The position numbers were made by a program, and so were the translations under genes. Below are positions 18,780-26,806 of a stretch of DNA of 64,000 nucleotides, in pieces (position 1 is the stretch's first letter; each line of letters starts with the position of its first letter). Location of the stretch: contig NZ_QLNV01000011.1 in the NCBI RefSeq assembly GCF_003285545.1, positions 62,001 through 126,000 of the forward strand, in the 5' to 3' direction. Source of the DNA: Sinomicrobium soli. Lineage in GTDB: Bacteria > Bacteroidota > Bacteroidia > Flavobacteriales > Flavobacteriaceae. The notes beneath the pieces were generated by a model, which saw only the letters and a program-made list of their open reading frames with translations, was not told the DNA's origin and searched no databases.

Positions 18780-19316
18780 TTATTTATCGGTCAACAGTTT
18801 TTTCAGTGAATCCCATCTCGGGTCTGTTTCTTTTTTATCGTCTTTACCGGAACTTCCGGGCTGCAATTCCGAAAGCTTCCTTACAATCTCCGAATCCAGG
18901 CTACCGTCTTCTATACCCGGGTGCACCTTTTTGGCCGGTACGGCCAGTACCGCCATTTCATATATATACTGTGCCACATTCACCTGGTGCTCTCCGTGAG
19001 GCAGGATGAGTATCTCTTCGTTCTCATCGTTGTAATCCTCCCCGAATTTCACCACCAGCTCCAGGTTTCCCCCGATCTCCTGGTCGAAAGGCTCACCGGA
19101 CAGGTCACAGTACACATTAACAGTGCCACTCACTTCAAACTCCAGCTCCAGCAGGTTACTCTTCTTGCGAAGCACCACCGTGACATCCAGCGAGGCGCCG
19201 TTAAAATCGGTATACCCAAAGCTTTCGAAAAAACGGTTATCTATATGGTAGCCGAACCTGTGCTCCCCCTGCTTAAGCCCTGCAAAGGGAATATCAAAAT
19301 CCCTGAACTTCTTCAT
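18780..19316 (-). CDS. DUF177 (YceD-type) protein
   Basis: The 178-residue protein belongs to the DUF177 family, whose members sit next to rpmF and are thought to act in 23S rRNA or L32-linked ribosome metabolism. The family core is seen in SGTVNVYCDLSGEPFDQEI (about 82-100), where the usual C-x-C-x2-C type motif is reduced to one Cys, then the acidic ENEEILILP and a YIYEMAVLAVPAKKVHPG segment. No signal peptide is present. It is the first gene of the operon driven by the promoter at 19375-19403. Confidence 0.88.
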   Translation of the reverse strand: MKKFRDFDIPFAGLKQGEHRFGYHIDNRFFESFGYTDFNGASLDVTVVLRKKSNLLELEFEVSGTVNVYCDLSGEPFDQEIGGNLELVVKFGEDYNDENEEILILPHGEHQVNVAQYIYEMAVLAVPAKKVHPGIEDGSLDSEIVRKLSELQPGSSGKDDKKETDPRWDSLKKLLTDK

Positions 19317-19374
19317 CTTACACTACATTTCCTTCGCATCACATACCGACCCTTACGGTATCGGAACGGGTGTG

Positions 19375-19403
19375 CAAAGATATAAATTTTTATTAATGAC
19401 CAA
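19375..19403 (-). promoter_or_regulatory. promoter of the DUF177-rpmF operon
   Basis: On the minus strand TTG (19401-19403) is followed after 18 bp by TATCTTTG (19375-19382), an exact match to the Bacteroidota TTG-N17-20-TAnnTTTG promoter, about 60 bp before the DUF177 start codon. Confidence 0.8.
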
Positions 19404-19524
19404 CTTAGTATTGTTTTTTTTTTGATTTCCCTGGAGGAGGGAGTGGAGGTTGCCGGTTACTGGTTATTTCACAAAGATACGCAGAGGGGATTTTCCACTT
19501 TATGCTTCCGTCCCCCAGCCCCCC

Positions 19525-19598
19525 ATTGGCACATCATCACATTGGCACATCATCACATTGGCACATCATCACATTGGCAAATTATCAAATTATCAAAT
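19525..19598. repeat. tandem 16-bp repeat, three perfect units plus decayed tail
   Basis: ATTGGCACATCATCAC is repeated exactly at 19525-19540, 19541-19556 and 19557-19572, then ATTGGC leads into AAATTATCAAATT words. It lies directly after the pdxA stop. The AAATTATCAAATT words recur in reverse complement at about 54.9 kb. There are no spacers, so it is not a CRISPR array. Confidence 0.85.
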
Positions 19599-20672
19599 TC
19601 ACCCCCGTCTCCTTTTGTCGTGCCCTATATCCCGGGCGAGGTTCCTTTTAAGGGGGTTGGCACTGATCTCGTCGTATTCCCGGCGGTTCCTGTAAATCTG
19701 AATGGCGGTAAAAACCGCTTCCTCAAACGACCGGAAATCGGCTTCCCCTTTTCCGGCGATCCCGTAAGCGGTACCGTGGTCGGGGGAGGTACGGACTTTC
19801 TCAAGGCCTGCCGTATAATTTACTCCGCGGCCGAAGGACAGTGTCTTGAACGGAATGAGCCCCTGGTCGTGGTATGCGGCAAGGACGGCGTCAAATTTCC
19901 TGTAATTTCCCGATCCGAAGAAGCTGTCGGCCGAATAAGGCCCGAAAACCATGATGCCCTTTTCGAAGAGTTCGGCGATCACCGGTTTCAGCACCTGGTC
20001 ATCTTCCTGCCCTATCACACCGTTGTCCCCGCTGTGCGGGTTGATGCCGAGCAACGCTATCCTGGGTTTGCGGACCCTGAAATCGCGAACCAGGGAGTCG
20101 TGTACTTTCTCCACTTTTTCCCTCACCAGTTCCGGGGTGATATTCCGGCTCACCTCATTGATAGCGATATGGTCGGTAAGCAGCCCGACTTTCAGGTCGT
20201 CGGTCACCATAAACATCAGCGCTTCCCCTCCCAGTTCCCTGGCCAGGTAATCGGTGTGCCCGGGGAAACGGAATTCTTCCGACTGGATATTACTCTTGTT
20301 GACTGGAGCCGTAACCAGCACATCCACCTCACCGGCCTTGAGTGCCTCTACAGCACATTTAAGCGATAATACGGCATACTTTCCGGCCTCTTCCGTTTCC
20401 TGTCCGAATTCTATTTTAGGCGTGTTTTTGGAAATATTGACAATATTGATCTTTCCTTCCACCACCTGGGAAACCTCCTGAACCCCGTTGTAATTAATAT
20501 CAATATCAAAATGCTTTTTCTGAAAAGCCATGACCTTATTGCCTGCAAATATCACCGGAGTACAGAATTCCAGCATCCTGGGGTCCTCGAAAGTCCTGAG
20601 GATAACCTCTCCCCCGATCCCGTTGACATCCCCTATGGAAATTCCTAATTTTATGCGTTCTGTTGTATTCAT
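19599..20672 (-). CDS. pdxA: 4-hydroxythreonine-4-phosphate dehydrogenase
   Basis: Oxidises 4-phosphohydroxy-L-threonine in pyridoxal phosphate synthesis (DXP-dependent route). I take the ATG at 20672, giving 357 residues beginning MNTTERIKLGISIGDVNGIG, the standard PdxA N-terminus; an upstream in-frame start at 20741 would include the promoter. Metal-binding segments are HTDYLAREL, ALLGINPHSGDNGVIG and AAYHDQGLIPFK. Length is normal. It precedes the DUF177-rpmF operon in the same direction but is separated from it by a repeat and a promoter. Confidence 0.95.
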   Translation of the reverse strand: MNTTERIKLGISIGDVNGIGGEVILRTFEDPRMLEFCTPVIFAGNKVMAFQKKHFDIDINYNGVQEVSQVVEGKINIVNISKNTPKIEFGQETEEAGKYAVLSLKCAVEALKAGEVDVLVTAPVNKSNIQSEEFRFPGHTDYLARELGGEALMFMVTDDLKVGLLTDHIAINEVSRNITPELVREKVEKVHDSLVRDFRVRKPRIALLGINPHSGDNGVIGQEDDQVLKPVIAELFEKGIMVFGPYSADSFFGSGNYRKFDAVLAAYHDQGLIPFKTLSFGRGVNYTAGLEKVRTSPDHGTAYGIAGKGEADFRSFEEAVFTAIQIYRNRREYDEISANPLKRNLARDIGHDKRRRG

Positions 20673-20695
20673 CAGCGGCGGTTTGATTCCGGTGC

Positions 20696-20726
20696 GAAAG
20701 ATACGTATTTGAAACCGATAAATCAA
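20696..20726 (-). promoter_or_regulatory. probable pdxA promoter
   Basis: On the minus strand TTG (20724-20726), a 20-bp spacer, then TATCTTTC (20696-20703), one mismatch from TAnnTTTG. It ends 23 bp before the ATG at 20672, supporting that start. Confidence 0.6.
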
Positions 20727-20850
20727 CTGCCCCCGGGGCATTCAAACAGATGAAACCCTCTTATTCCGGCACAGGAAAACCGGAGCCGTTGAACAGGATT
20801 AAAAACTTCGGGAAGTCAAAATGCTGCCGAGCCGGCAGATCGTTGCCCGT

Positions 20851-21420
20851 TTAAAGCCTGGCGACTTCAGCACGATCGAAAACGTCGCCGAAGCGTTTAA
20901 AGGTTTCCGAGGCCACACGTACTGCTTTTTCCCGGTCTTCCTCATTGCGGGGCAGGCGGTTCAGCACTTCGGTAAACGCACTCCACTTCCGGGCAGACTC
21001 GTCTCCATATCCCTTAAAAAAGGAAAAACCCCTGTCAATCCCCTTTTTCTGCAACATCTGTACAATATAAGGCCCTCCCATGATGGAGCCTTCCAGCACA
21101 TACAGGGCCCCCATGGCCTGGACGGCATCTCCTATCTCAGGAGCCGTAGCCGGGGGCAGGTTTTCGACACTACCGCCCAGGGCTTCTATATCGGCCCTGA
21201 TATACGAGGAGTCACGACGTTCTTCATAATCGGGCAGTACGCCGTATATATAAGGCGCTATGGCCTTTTCCACCGCACTGAAATACGCGTAGAAACACTT
21301 CAGCAATGCTGCATAGCCCGCATCACTTTCGATACTCTTAATACGGAGCACCACTTTTTTCTCCGTCTCCTGGTGGTTTGTTCTGGTCGCTTCCTTGATC
21401 ACTGCACTTAACATTTCCAT
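20851..21420 (-). CDS. heme oxygenase, BphO-like (biliverdin-producing)
   Basis: Opens the heme ring with oxygen to give biliverdin, CO and iron. The 189-residue protein has a His near the N-terminus in NHQETEKKV (about H16), expected as the proximal heme ligand, and the distal-helix segment YVLEGSIMGGPYIVQML (about 107-123) characteristic of bacteriophytochrome-associated heme oxygenases. No phytochrome gene is nearby; instead it lies 52 bp after a TonB-dependent receptor at the end of the heme-uptake operon. I infer that it releases iron from imported heme in the cytoplasm. HmuS dechelatase, usual in Bacteroidales hmu loci, is absent here. Confidence 0.85.
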   Translation of the reverse strand: MEMLSAVIKEATRTNHQETEKKVVLRIKSIESDAGYAALLKCFYAYFSAVEKAIAPYIYGVLPDYEERRDSSYIRADIEALGGSVENLPPATAPEIGDAVQAMGALYVLEGSIMGGPYIVQMLQKKGIDRGFSFFKGYGDESARKWSAFTEVLNRLPRNEEDREKAVRVASETFKRFGDVFDRAEVARL

Positions 21421-21472
21421 CTTTTCCGTTTTCTTTTTATGGTTAAAAATAAGTAATTCTTTTCATTAAACC

Positions 21473-23857
21473 TCACTCCTTATAAAACCGGTAGGTAACC
21501 CCTGCCAGCAACACCAGCCCCGGTTGCCCGGGCATCAGCCTGTCGGTGTAATCCAGGATATTATCTGCCGTGAGCTGTATACCCATCCTGTCGTTAAACA
21601 ATTTCTTCTCTATCCCGGCATTGACCAGGAAATGTCCTTTTACAAAGGTATCGTAACGATCGATAAAACGATTGTTGTTCCGGTCGCCAAAGGCGTATTT
21701 CCCCCTGTAATTCACACGTATATTGGTCGTAACATTCCACGGTGCATAGCGATAGGCCACCCTGGTATTGGCCATGTGTTTCGACCGGTTTTCCAGGCCG
21801 AAATAATCAGACAGTCTCGACTCGCGGAACAAGCCCGAAGCATTGTCGCGCACATAGGCATAGGCCCCCGTACCATTGCGTATACTGTCCATTACCCCCC
21901 GGTCTTTGGCCACCAGGTACTGATATCCAGCCCTGATATCCAGCCCGGACGGCAGCGTGACCGACGCCGAGGCTTCCAGTCCCGCATTAAACGACCTGGG
22001 CAGGTTCTGATAGGTATAGATATCCCGGACACTGGTTCCGGAAGCCACACGGATACTGTTGATCTGGTTTGAAATGTCGTGGTAGAAGGCGTTTACATCT
22101 ATCTTTACATTTTTCTTCGGAGCATAGGTAAAACCCCCGTTGAACGACAGGGATTTTTCAGCCTTCAGGTTCTGGTCGAGCTGGTTCACCAGGTATTCCC
22201 TCACCTCGCTGATCTGGCCGGCATCCTTCATCTCTTCGAGGGTTTCCCGGAGCAGTTCGGTACCGATCACCAGGTAATTGGCCACCGGGTTCATAAACAC
22301 CTGGTAGCGCTGGCGGTAATCGGGTGTCTTGAAACCACTACCCATAGCGAGGTTAAAAGTCAGCTCCGGCAACACCCTGTAGTGCAACCCGAGACTGGGG
22401 TTGAGCCGCCCAGTGAAACTGTTGTGATGGTCGTAACGCAGTCCGCCCACCACTTCGAGACGGTCATCGATATGCCAGTCGGCCTGCAGGTAGGCAAAGC
22501 CGCTCCACAATCCGCCGGGTACATTAAAATCACGGTTGTCCATCTGTTCCACACTACCCCCCAGCCCGGCCGTAAATTTCAATTCGTTATGGGGGGTATA
22601 GGCAAACTGCTGTTCTGCCCGGTGCAGGGTCTGTGCAAACTTCTCGGCACCGGCTTTAGCATCGGTCTCCTGCCACAATACACTCATATCCGACACATAG
22701 CGGGTAAGGTAGTAGCGGCTCATGCTGCGCACCCCGTTCTTAAAGGTCTTATCGTAAGTCAGGGAGGCATTGATATCGGTAATATCCTGGTTGTCCCCCG
22801 CCGTATTCTGTTGTGCCCCCGTCCCGAAAACCTGTTCCATAAACGATCTGCGAAGGGCATAGCGGAACGACCCCCCGAGGGTTCCCGTGGGGGAAAGGCG
22901 GTACCTCACCCTACCCTGTAACGTATAATCGTCATAAGGAGGGGCGGTAGTCCCGCCGGACATATAAGGATCGGTATTAAAACCATCGGTACGGTAATAA
23001 TTGGCCGAGATATTGGCCGAACCGCGCTGGTGGTCAAACGGAGTCTCTCCTTCCAGGGTTATATCTGCAATGTTCAATGAACCGTAGCGCACCGATGCCA
23101 TCGCCTGCGGCTGAATGGCACCGTGGCGGGTAACGATATTGATGGCCCCTCCGAGAGCCTCACTTCCGAAAAGGCAGGAAGAAGCTCCCTTGATGATCTC
23201 GATACGTTCTATATTGCTCACGCTGATACGGGAAAGGTCAAAATTCCCCCGGTTACGCCCTACCATGGGCTGCCCGTCGATCAGGATCATCACATAATCG
23301 CTGCTGAACCCCTGCATCTGCACCCCTGTTGCCCGGGCCCCGCCGCCTATATCGTTGACTATGGCAATCCCTGTCTGTTCCTTCAGTACCTCGTCCAGCC
23401 TGCGGCTGCCCATCTGTGCAATGGCCTCCTTCCCGATAACCGTTACGGGCATGGCACTGCCACCCCGGATATCGAGCAGGTTGTCTGCGGCCTCTACCCG
23501 GCCTTCCACCACTACTTCGTCCAGGTCGTTATCCTTGTCCATCACCAGCGTTACAGCCACCGTTTCCGTACGGCCGGGCTCCACATGCACTTTCAGGGCC
23601 TGTTTTATATAGCCCAGACCCGATATATGCAGGGTATAGTTCCCGGCGATGATATCGCGAAACCCGAAGTTCCCGGCATCATCGGTCCGGGCGATATGCA
23701 TATCGGGCTCCAGGTATACGCTTACTCCTGTTACGGGAGCACCCCGGTCGTCCAGTACCTGCCCGGTAAGTGTGCCTCTTATGGGGGATTGGGCGTTACT
23801 TACATTAATAAATTTTACAAATAGTAAAATCAAAATAAATATCCTCTTAAAAATCAA
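21473..23857 (-). CDS. TonB-dependent outer-membrane receptor, probable heme receptor
   Basis: Outer-membrane transporter of 794 residues. It begins with a signal peptide (about 1-22, ending SNAQ), then a carboxypeptidase-regulatory-like domain (about 25-110), a plug domain (about 130-240, including IVNDIGGGARATGVQMQGFSSDYVMILIDG split over the ring), and a beta-barrel ending in aromatic-rich strands (VTYRFYKE). Homology type is that of HmuR/FepA-like receptors. Its place between HmuY-type lipoproteins and heme oxygenase makes heme the likely ligand. A weak promoter-like TTG-N17-TACTTTAA lies just upstream, so it may be partly independent of the hmuY operon. Confidence 0.88.
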   Translation of the reverse strand: MIFKRIFILILLFVKFINVSNAQSPIRGTLTGQVLDDRGAPVTGVSVYLEPDMHIARTDDAGNFGFRDIIAGNYTLHISGLGYIKQALKVHVEPGRTETVAVTLVMDKDNDLDEVVVEGRVEAADNLLDIRGGSAMPVTVIGKEAIAQMGSRRLDEVLKEQTGIAIVNDIGGGARATGVQMQGFSSDYVMILIDGQPMVGRNRGNFDLSRISVSNIERIEIIKGASSCLFGSEALGGAINIVTRHGAIQPQAMASVRYGSLNIADITLEGETPFDHQRGSANISANYYRTDGFNTDPYMSGGTTAPPYDDYTLQGRVRYRLSPTGTLGGSFRYALRRSFMEQVFGTGAQQNTAGDNQDITDINASLTYDKTFKNGVRSMSRYYLTRYVSDMSVLWQETDAKAGAEKFAQTLHRAEQQFAYTPHNELKFTAGLGGSVEQMDNRDFNVPGGLWSGFAYLQADWHIDDRLEVVGGLRYDHHNSFTGRLNPSLGLHYRVLPELTFNLAMGSGFKTPDYRQRYQVFMNPVANYLVIGTELLRETLEEMKDAGQISEVREYLVNQLDQNLKAEKSLSFNGGFTYAPKKNVKIDVNAFYHDISNQINSIRVASGTSVRDIYTYQNLPRSFNAGLEASASVTLPSGLDIRAGYQYLVAKDRGVMDSIRNGTGAYAYVRDNASGLFRESRLSDYFGLENRSKHMANTRVAYRYAPWNVTTNIRVNYRGKYAFGDRNNNRFIDRYDTFVKGHFLVNAGIEKKLFNDRMGIQLTADNILDYTDRLMPGQPGLVLLAGVTYRFYKE

Positions 23858-23945
23858 TGCGCCTTTCCCCTTTTAAAGTACAAACAATTTTCCATTTCAA
23901 TTGGAATAGAAATACTCTCCATTACTCCATAAATCACTTATAGTA

Positions 23946-24959
23946 TCATTTAGCAATAATACCAGTAATATAGTCCGCATACCACTGAGATAATATAACA
24001 GGTGTAGAACCATTTATATTCGCAGAATTATATAAATATATGGTTCCAAGTAAACCTGTCGGGATATCATCTGGTAGTTGCAACTTCAAAGATGTTTCCG
24101 TCTGTTCCGAAATATTAGCAGTTGCTATTGTAACTCCAAACATATCTGTAATGACAGCATATGTAAAATTTCCTATATAATATTTAGCCGCCGGACCGGT
24201 CAGTGAATAGGTAAAACTTAATTCGTCACCTTGTTTTATTTGCTGCCCTTGTTGATCTAATTGTAAGCTTTGTATCAAATCAGTTCCTCCTATTGGGGGA
24301 AGAAGTGAATAAGGTTCGGTAGTTTTTGTATAAGTTCCTGTTGTTACTTTTACATAATACCGTCCTGGATCTATTTCTTGATATGCAGGTATACTAACTA
24401 TTATTGCATTGTATGTAAATATTGTTGCATTCTCCAAATCAATCTTAAATTCTTTTTTGCTTACGGAATCTATCAAAAAGACATTAGTCTCTTCCGAATT
24501 CGGTATGATGTATTCTCCTCCTATCCGTAGGCTTTGGGAATTAAGTCTATAAATAGCTGCATCTCTTTGATTTATCTCTACCCAAGGCTCAGGCTGATTA
24601 ATTATCGGTATCAATGTGTAAGTTTTTACACTCTCGTCCTGAGCAATTACTGTATATACTGTTTCTGAAGTAAAAGAAACTTGTTGCTCTGATGCAGGAC
24701 TCAATGACGCCAGATCTGAGACAGTTATCTTTGGAGTTACAATTTCCGGAATATCTTGAAGTGGGGGCCAGTAAACGATAATACTATCGTCCTTTATTAC
24801 GGCTTTTAATTCATTGCCGTTTGCATCAGTTATACTAAACTGTTTTATATCGTTATATGGGTATTCCAAATATTCCTTTTCACAGGACAGGAATATATTC
24901 ATAAATAAAATTAAAACAACCGATAAGGTTATCCTTAATCTCTGGCTTATTATGTTCAC
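23946..24959 (-). CDS. surface lipoprotein with Ig-like domains (DUF5018-like)
   Basis: Unassigned function. The 337-residue protein has a lipoprotein signal (LFMNIFLSC, Cys about 26) followed by acidic EKEY, which suggests surface export in Bacteroidota. The first part (about 35-130) resembles DUF5018-type beta domains: strands YNDIKQFSITDANGNE and TPKITVSDLASLSPAS, ending in VYTVIAQDESVKTYTL. Two further beta-rich units follow. It is similar in plan to the lipoprotein at 25805-26782. The stretch is AT-richer than the receptor gene. It lies 88 bp upstream of the TonB receptor, so a role in ligand capture is possible. Confidence 0.7.
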   Translation of the reverse strand: MNIISQRLRITLSVVLILFMNIFLSCEKEYLEYPYNDIKQFSITDANGNELKAVIKDDSIIVYWPPLQDIPEIVTPKITVSDLASLSPASEQQVSFTSETVYTVIAQDESVKTYTLIPIINQPEPWVEINQRDAAIYRLNSQSLRIGGEYIIPNSEETNVFLIDSVSKKEFKIDLENATIFTYNAIIVSIPAYQEIDPGRYYVKVTTGTYTKTTEPYSLLPPIGGTDLIQSLQLDQQGQQIKQGDELSFTYSLTGPAAKYYIGNFTYAVITDMFGVTIATANISEQTETSLKLQLPDDIPTGLLGTIYLYNSANINGSTPVILSQWYADYITGIIAK

Positions 24960-24978
24960 AATCTTTAAACTTTTAGAG

Positions 24979-25012
24979 AGACAACTCCTGCATAAATTAG
25001 CAAGAGTTGTCT
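24979..25012. other. intergenic hairpin within the heme operon
   Basis: AGACAACTC and GAGTTGTCT form a perfect 9-bp stem around a 16-nt loop, between two minus-strand genes. There is no U-run after it on the minus strand, so it may act in mRNA processing or stability, setting different levels for upstream and downstream genes. Confidence 0.5.
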
Positions 25013-25073
25013 GCTGTTGATAGAGATAGTAGCTAAGTGAGTTTTAAGCTAAACACACGTAACTATGTTATAG

Positions 25074-25544
25074 TTAAAGAGTTTTTACCTCAAATGTATA
25101 GGTTCCTTGATTCGAGGTATTGTCACCAGCCGTAGTAAAACCTATAAATGCAAATGCATAAACTGGCTCTGAACCTCCGGCTGTAACATAAAATACAAAA
25201 TCGTCAGTGAGATCAACAAAACCACCTGTTGAATACGTATACCAAGTACCAGCACCCTGCGGTGTTGTAGCAACCGTTGCTGTAGCATAGGTTCCCGAAT
25301 CAGCATCAGCAAATGCTGTATCTGTGGTATAACTTAATGTAAAGCCACTGGCTGCACTTATATAAGAATTGTTGTAACTGCCAAAAATTAATTGACGTGT
25401 GGATTGGGGTAAAACCCCTTGCTGACCAGTAGTAACACTTGCAAATATTTGTCCGAAGTCTGCACCAGAACTTAATGCAGGGTTCCCCCAGTTACCTGAA
25501 ATTGTAATTGTTCCGTTTGGATTAATTATTCTTACTGAACTCAT
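25074..25544 (-). CDS. hypothetical protein, beta-rich, cysteine-free, no signal peptide
   Basis: I do not recognise this 156-residue protein. It has no signal peptide, no Cys, and is rich in Gly, Ser, Thr, Ala, Phe and Tyr with alternating hydrophobic strands (TVATTPQGAGTWYTYSTGG, FVDLTDDFVFYVTAGG), suggesting an all-beta fold. The start MSSVRIINPNGTITISG contains IINPN, encoded by a 16-bp sequence also present in the neighbouring 78-codon gene. The genes on both sides encode exported lipoproteins of a heme-uptake operon, so a cytoplasmic beta protein here is odd; export by an unconventional route, or acquisition by transfer, are possible. Reading frame is open and in operon orientation. Confidence 0.55.
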   Translation of the reverse strand: MSSVRIINPNGTITISGNWGNPALSSGADFGQIFASVTTGQQGVLPQSTRQLIFGSYNNSYISAASGFTLSYTTDTAFADADSGTYATATVATTPQGAGTWYTYSTGGFVDLTDDFVFYVTAGGSEPVYAFAFIGFTTAGDNTSNQGTYTFEVKTL

Positions 25545-25556
25545 TTTTTTTAAATT

Positions 25557-25793
25557 TTAAGATTTATTTAATTTGGTTTTTGCGTTTTCTAATTCAATTA
25601 TTAAGGGATGTGATAGGATATCCCCTATCTCCAATAACCAATCAAGTAAATCTGTAAAAAACGCATAAATACAAAATTCCATGATCGATTTCTTCGAGGC
25701 GGAGCAACCATTATTCACTTTTGTTTTTTCATATATAATTTTGTTTGGATTAATTATTAAAAGACGTTTCAGCACTGTCATTAGTTCCATCAA
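25557..25793 (-). CDS. hypothetical small protein (78 aa)
   Basis: Not recognised. The frame begins MMELMTVLKRLLIINPN, has a Cys in NNGCSASKK and a hydrophobic, acidic middle (FCIYAFFTDLLDWLLEIGDIL). It lies 12 bp upstream of the 156-codon gene and 11 bp downstream of a lipoprotein gene. It shares the exact 16-bp sequence GTTTGGATTAATTATT (25743-25758) with the start of the next gene (25515-25530), in the same reading frame, so it may be a decayed or rearranged duplicate. It could also be a fortuitous frame. Confidence 0.35.
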   Translation of the reverse strand: MMELMTVLKRLLIINPNKIIYEKTKVNNGCSASKKSIMEFCIYAFFTDLLDWLLEIGDILSHPLIIELENAKTKLNKS

Positions 25794-25804
25794 TTAATAT
25801 CATA

Positions 25805-26782
25805 TTATTCCTTAGCCTGCACTGTCAGCCCGAAATTCTGTATTATCGCATCTGTCCATCCCGAATATTCAAAAGTCCACGGCCGAGTTCCGGTGGCGCC
25901 CAAAGGAAAATCATCTGGTATTTTAACTATAATCTGTTTTCTGCTTTCACTCACAATCGGCAGGTTTATATTATCACCGCTGGCCAAGTTAACGGTTACT
26001 GAGGTCGCTTCTAAAAACACATATCCGCTTTTTGCATTTATGGTGTAATTACCTCCCTGTATAACTGTACTTGAACCTGTTACAGCTTGTGGAGACCTAT
26101 ACTTCAGATGTATGGGTTTTGGAAGTATACATGTATTACCTAAAAATTTCACTCTAATATCATAATAACCACTATCAGCCTCTGCTGGAATAATTATAGG
26201 GAAGGTATATTCTTCTGCTCCAGCGGTAATCATAGTGGAACTAAGATCTGCAGGAATTTCTTTCTCATTTATGCTGTCGATTAAAGTCACTTCCAATGTT
26301 GCAGTACTAACACTAAATAAGTTTCCTTTAAGTGTTGTTGTGGCATTAGGATAACTTGCAAATTCGGTAGCGGTATCAGAAAGCGAATTGTAATCGACCG
26401 TAAGACTGGAAGGGTTTTGCTGAACAATATCCAGCCTATATGTTCTTATATTACCATCGTCTCCATTAACAGTATAGATCTGTGTAGTATCGTTAACAGA
26501 TACAGGAAGTATCTCTTCTTCAAGGGTGGCTCCCTCTGCCAGTGTGATCTCGGGATCTATCACATCCAGAGAATAATAATAGGGCAAGTACACGGTAATG
26601 GTATTTTCAATATTGTCTATCGTTCCGTATACTATATTGTCCGGGATATTACTCACTTTGTATTCCTCAATGATATCTTTAGGTAACGGTTCGGGTTCAA
26701 CAGTATCTTCACAGGAAAAAAGCAGTAAAACAGAGATTATGATCAGTATAATGACGGTAAAAGGTAAAAATCTATAGTTCAT
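25805..26782 (-). CDS. surface lipoprotein with Ig-like/DUF5018-like domain
   Basis: The 325-residue protein has a lipobox (LLLFSC) followed by acidic EDTVEPEP. Residues about 35-115 form a beta domain like that at the start of the lipoprotein encoded at 23946-24959: IVYGTIDNIENTITVYLP, then IDPEITLAEGATLEEE, then YTVNGDDGNIRTYRLDI. C-terminal parts contain repeated beta strands resembling IPT/TIG modules (GNTCILPKPIHLKYRSPQA). It lies 24 bp after a HmuY-like gene. The pair of related lipoproteins in one operon suggests duplication. Ligand and role unknown. Confidence 0.72.
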   Translation of the reverse strand: MNYRFLPFTVIILIIISVLLLFSCEDTVEPEPLPKDIIEEYKVSNIPDNIVYGTIDNIENTITVYLPYYYSLDVIDPEITLAEGATLEEEILPVSVNDTTQIYTVNGDDGNIRTYRLDIVQQNPSSLTVDYNSLSDTATEFASYPNATTTLKGNLFSVSTATLEVTLIDSINEKEIPADLSSTMITAGAEEYTFPIIIPAEADSGYYDIRVKFLGNTCILPKPIHLKYRSPQAVTGSSTVIQGGNYTINAKSGYVFLEATSVTVNLASGDNINLPIVSESRKQIIVKIPDDFPLGATGTRPWTFEYSGWTDAIIQNFGLTVQAKE

Positions 26783-26806
26783 TTTGTGATTATTTTGATG
26801 AAGGTC

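Noticed and set aside
19525-19598. Possible CRISPR array
   Set aside because: Units are contiguous 16-mers without spacers and no cas genes are present.
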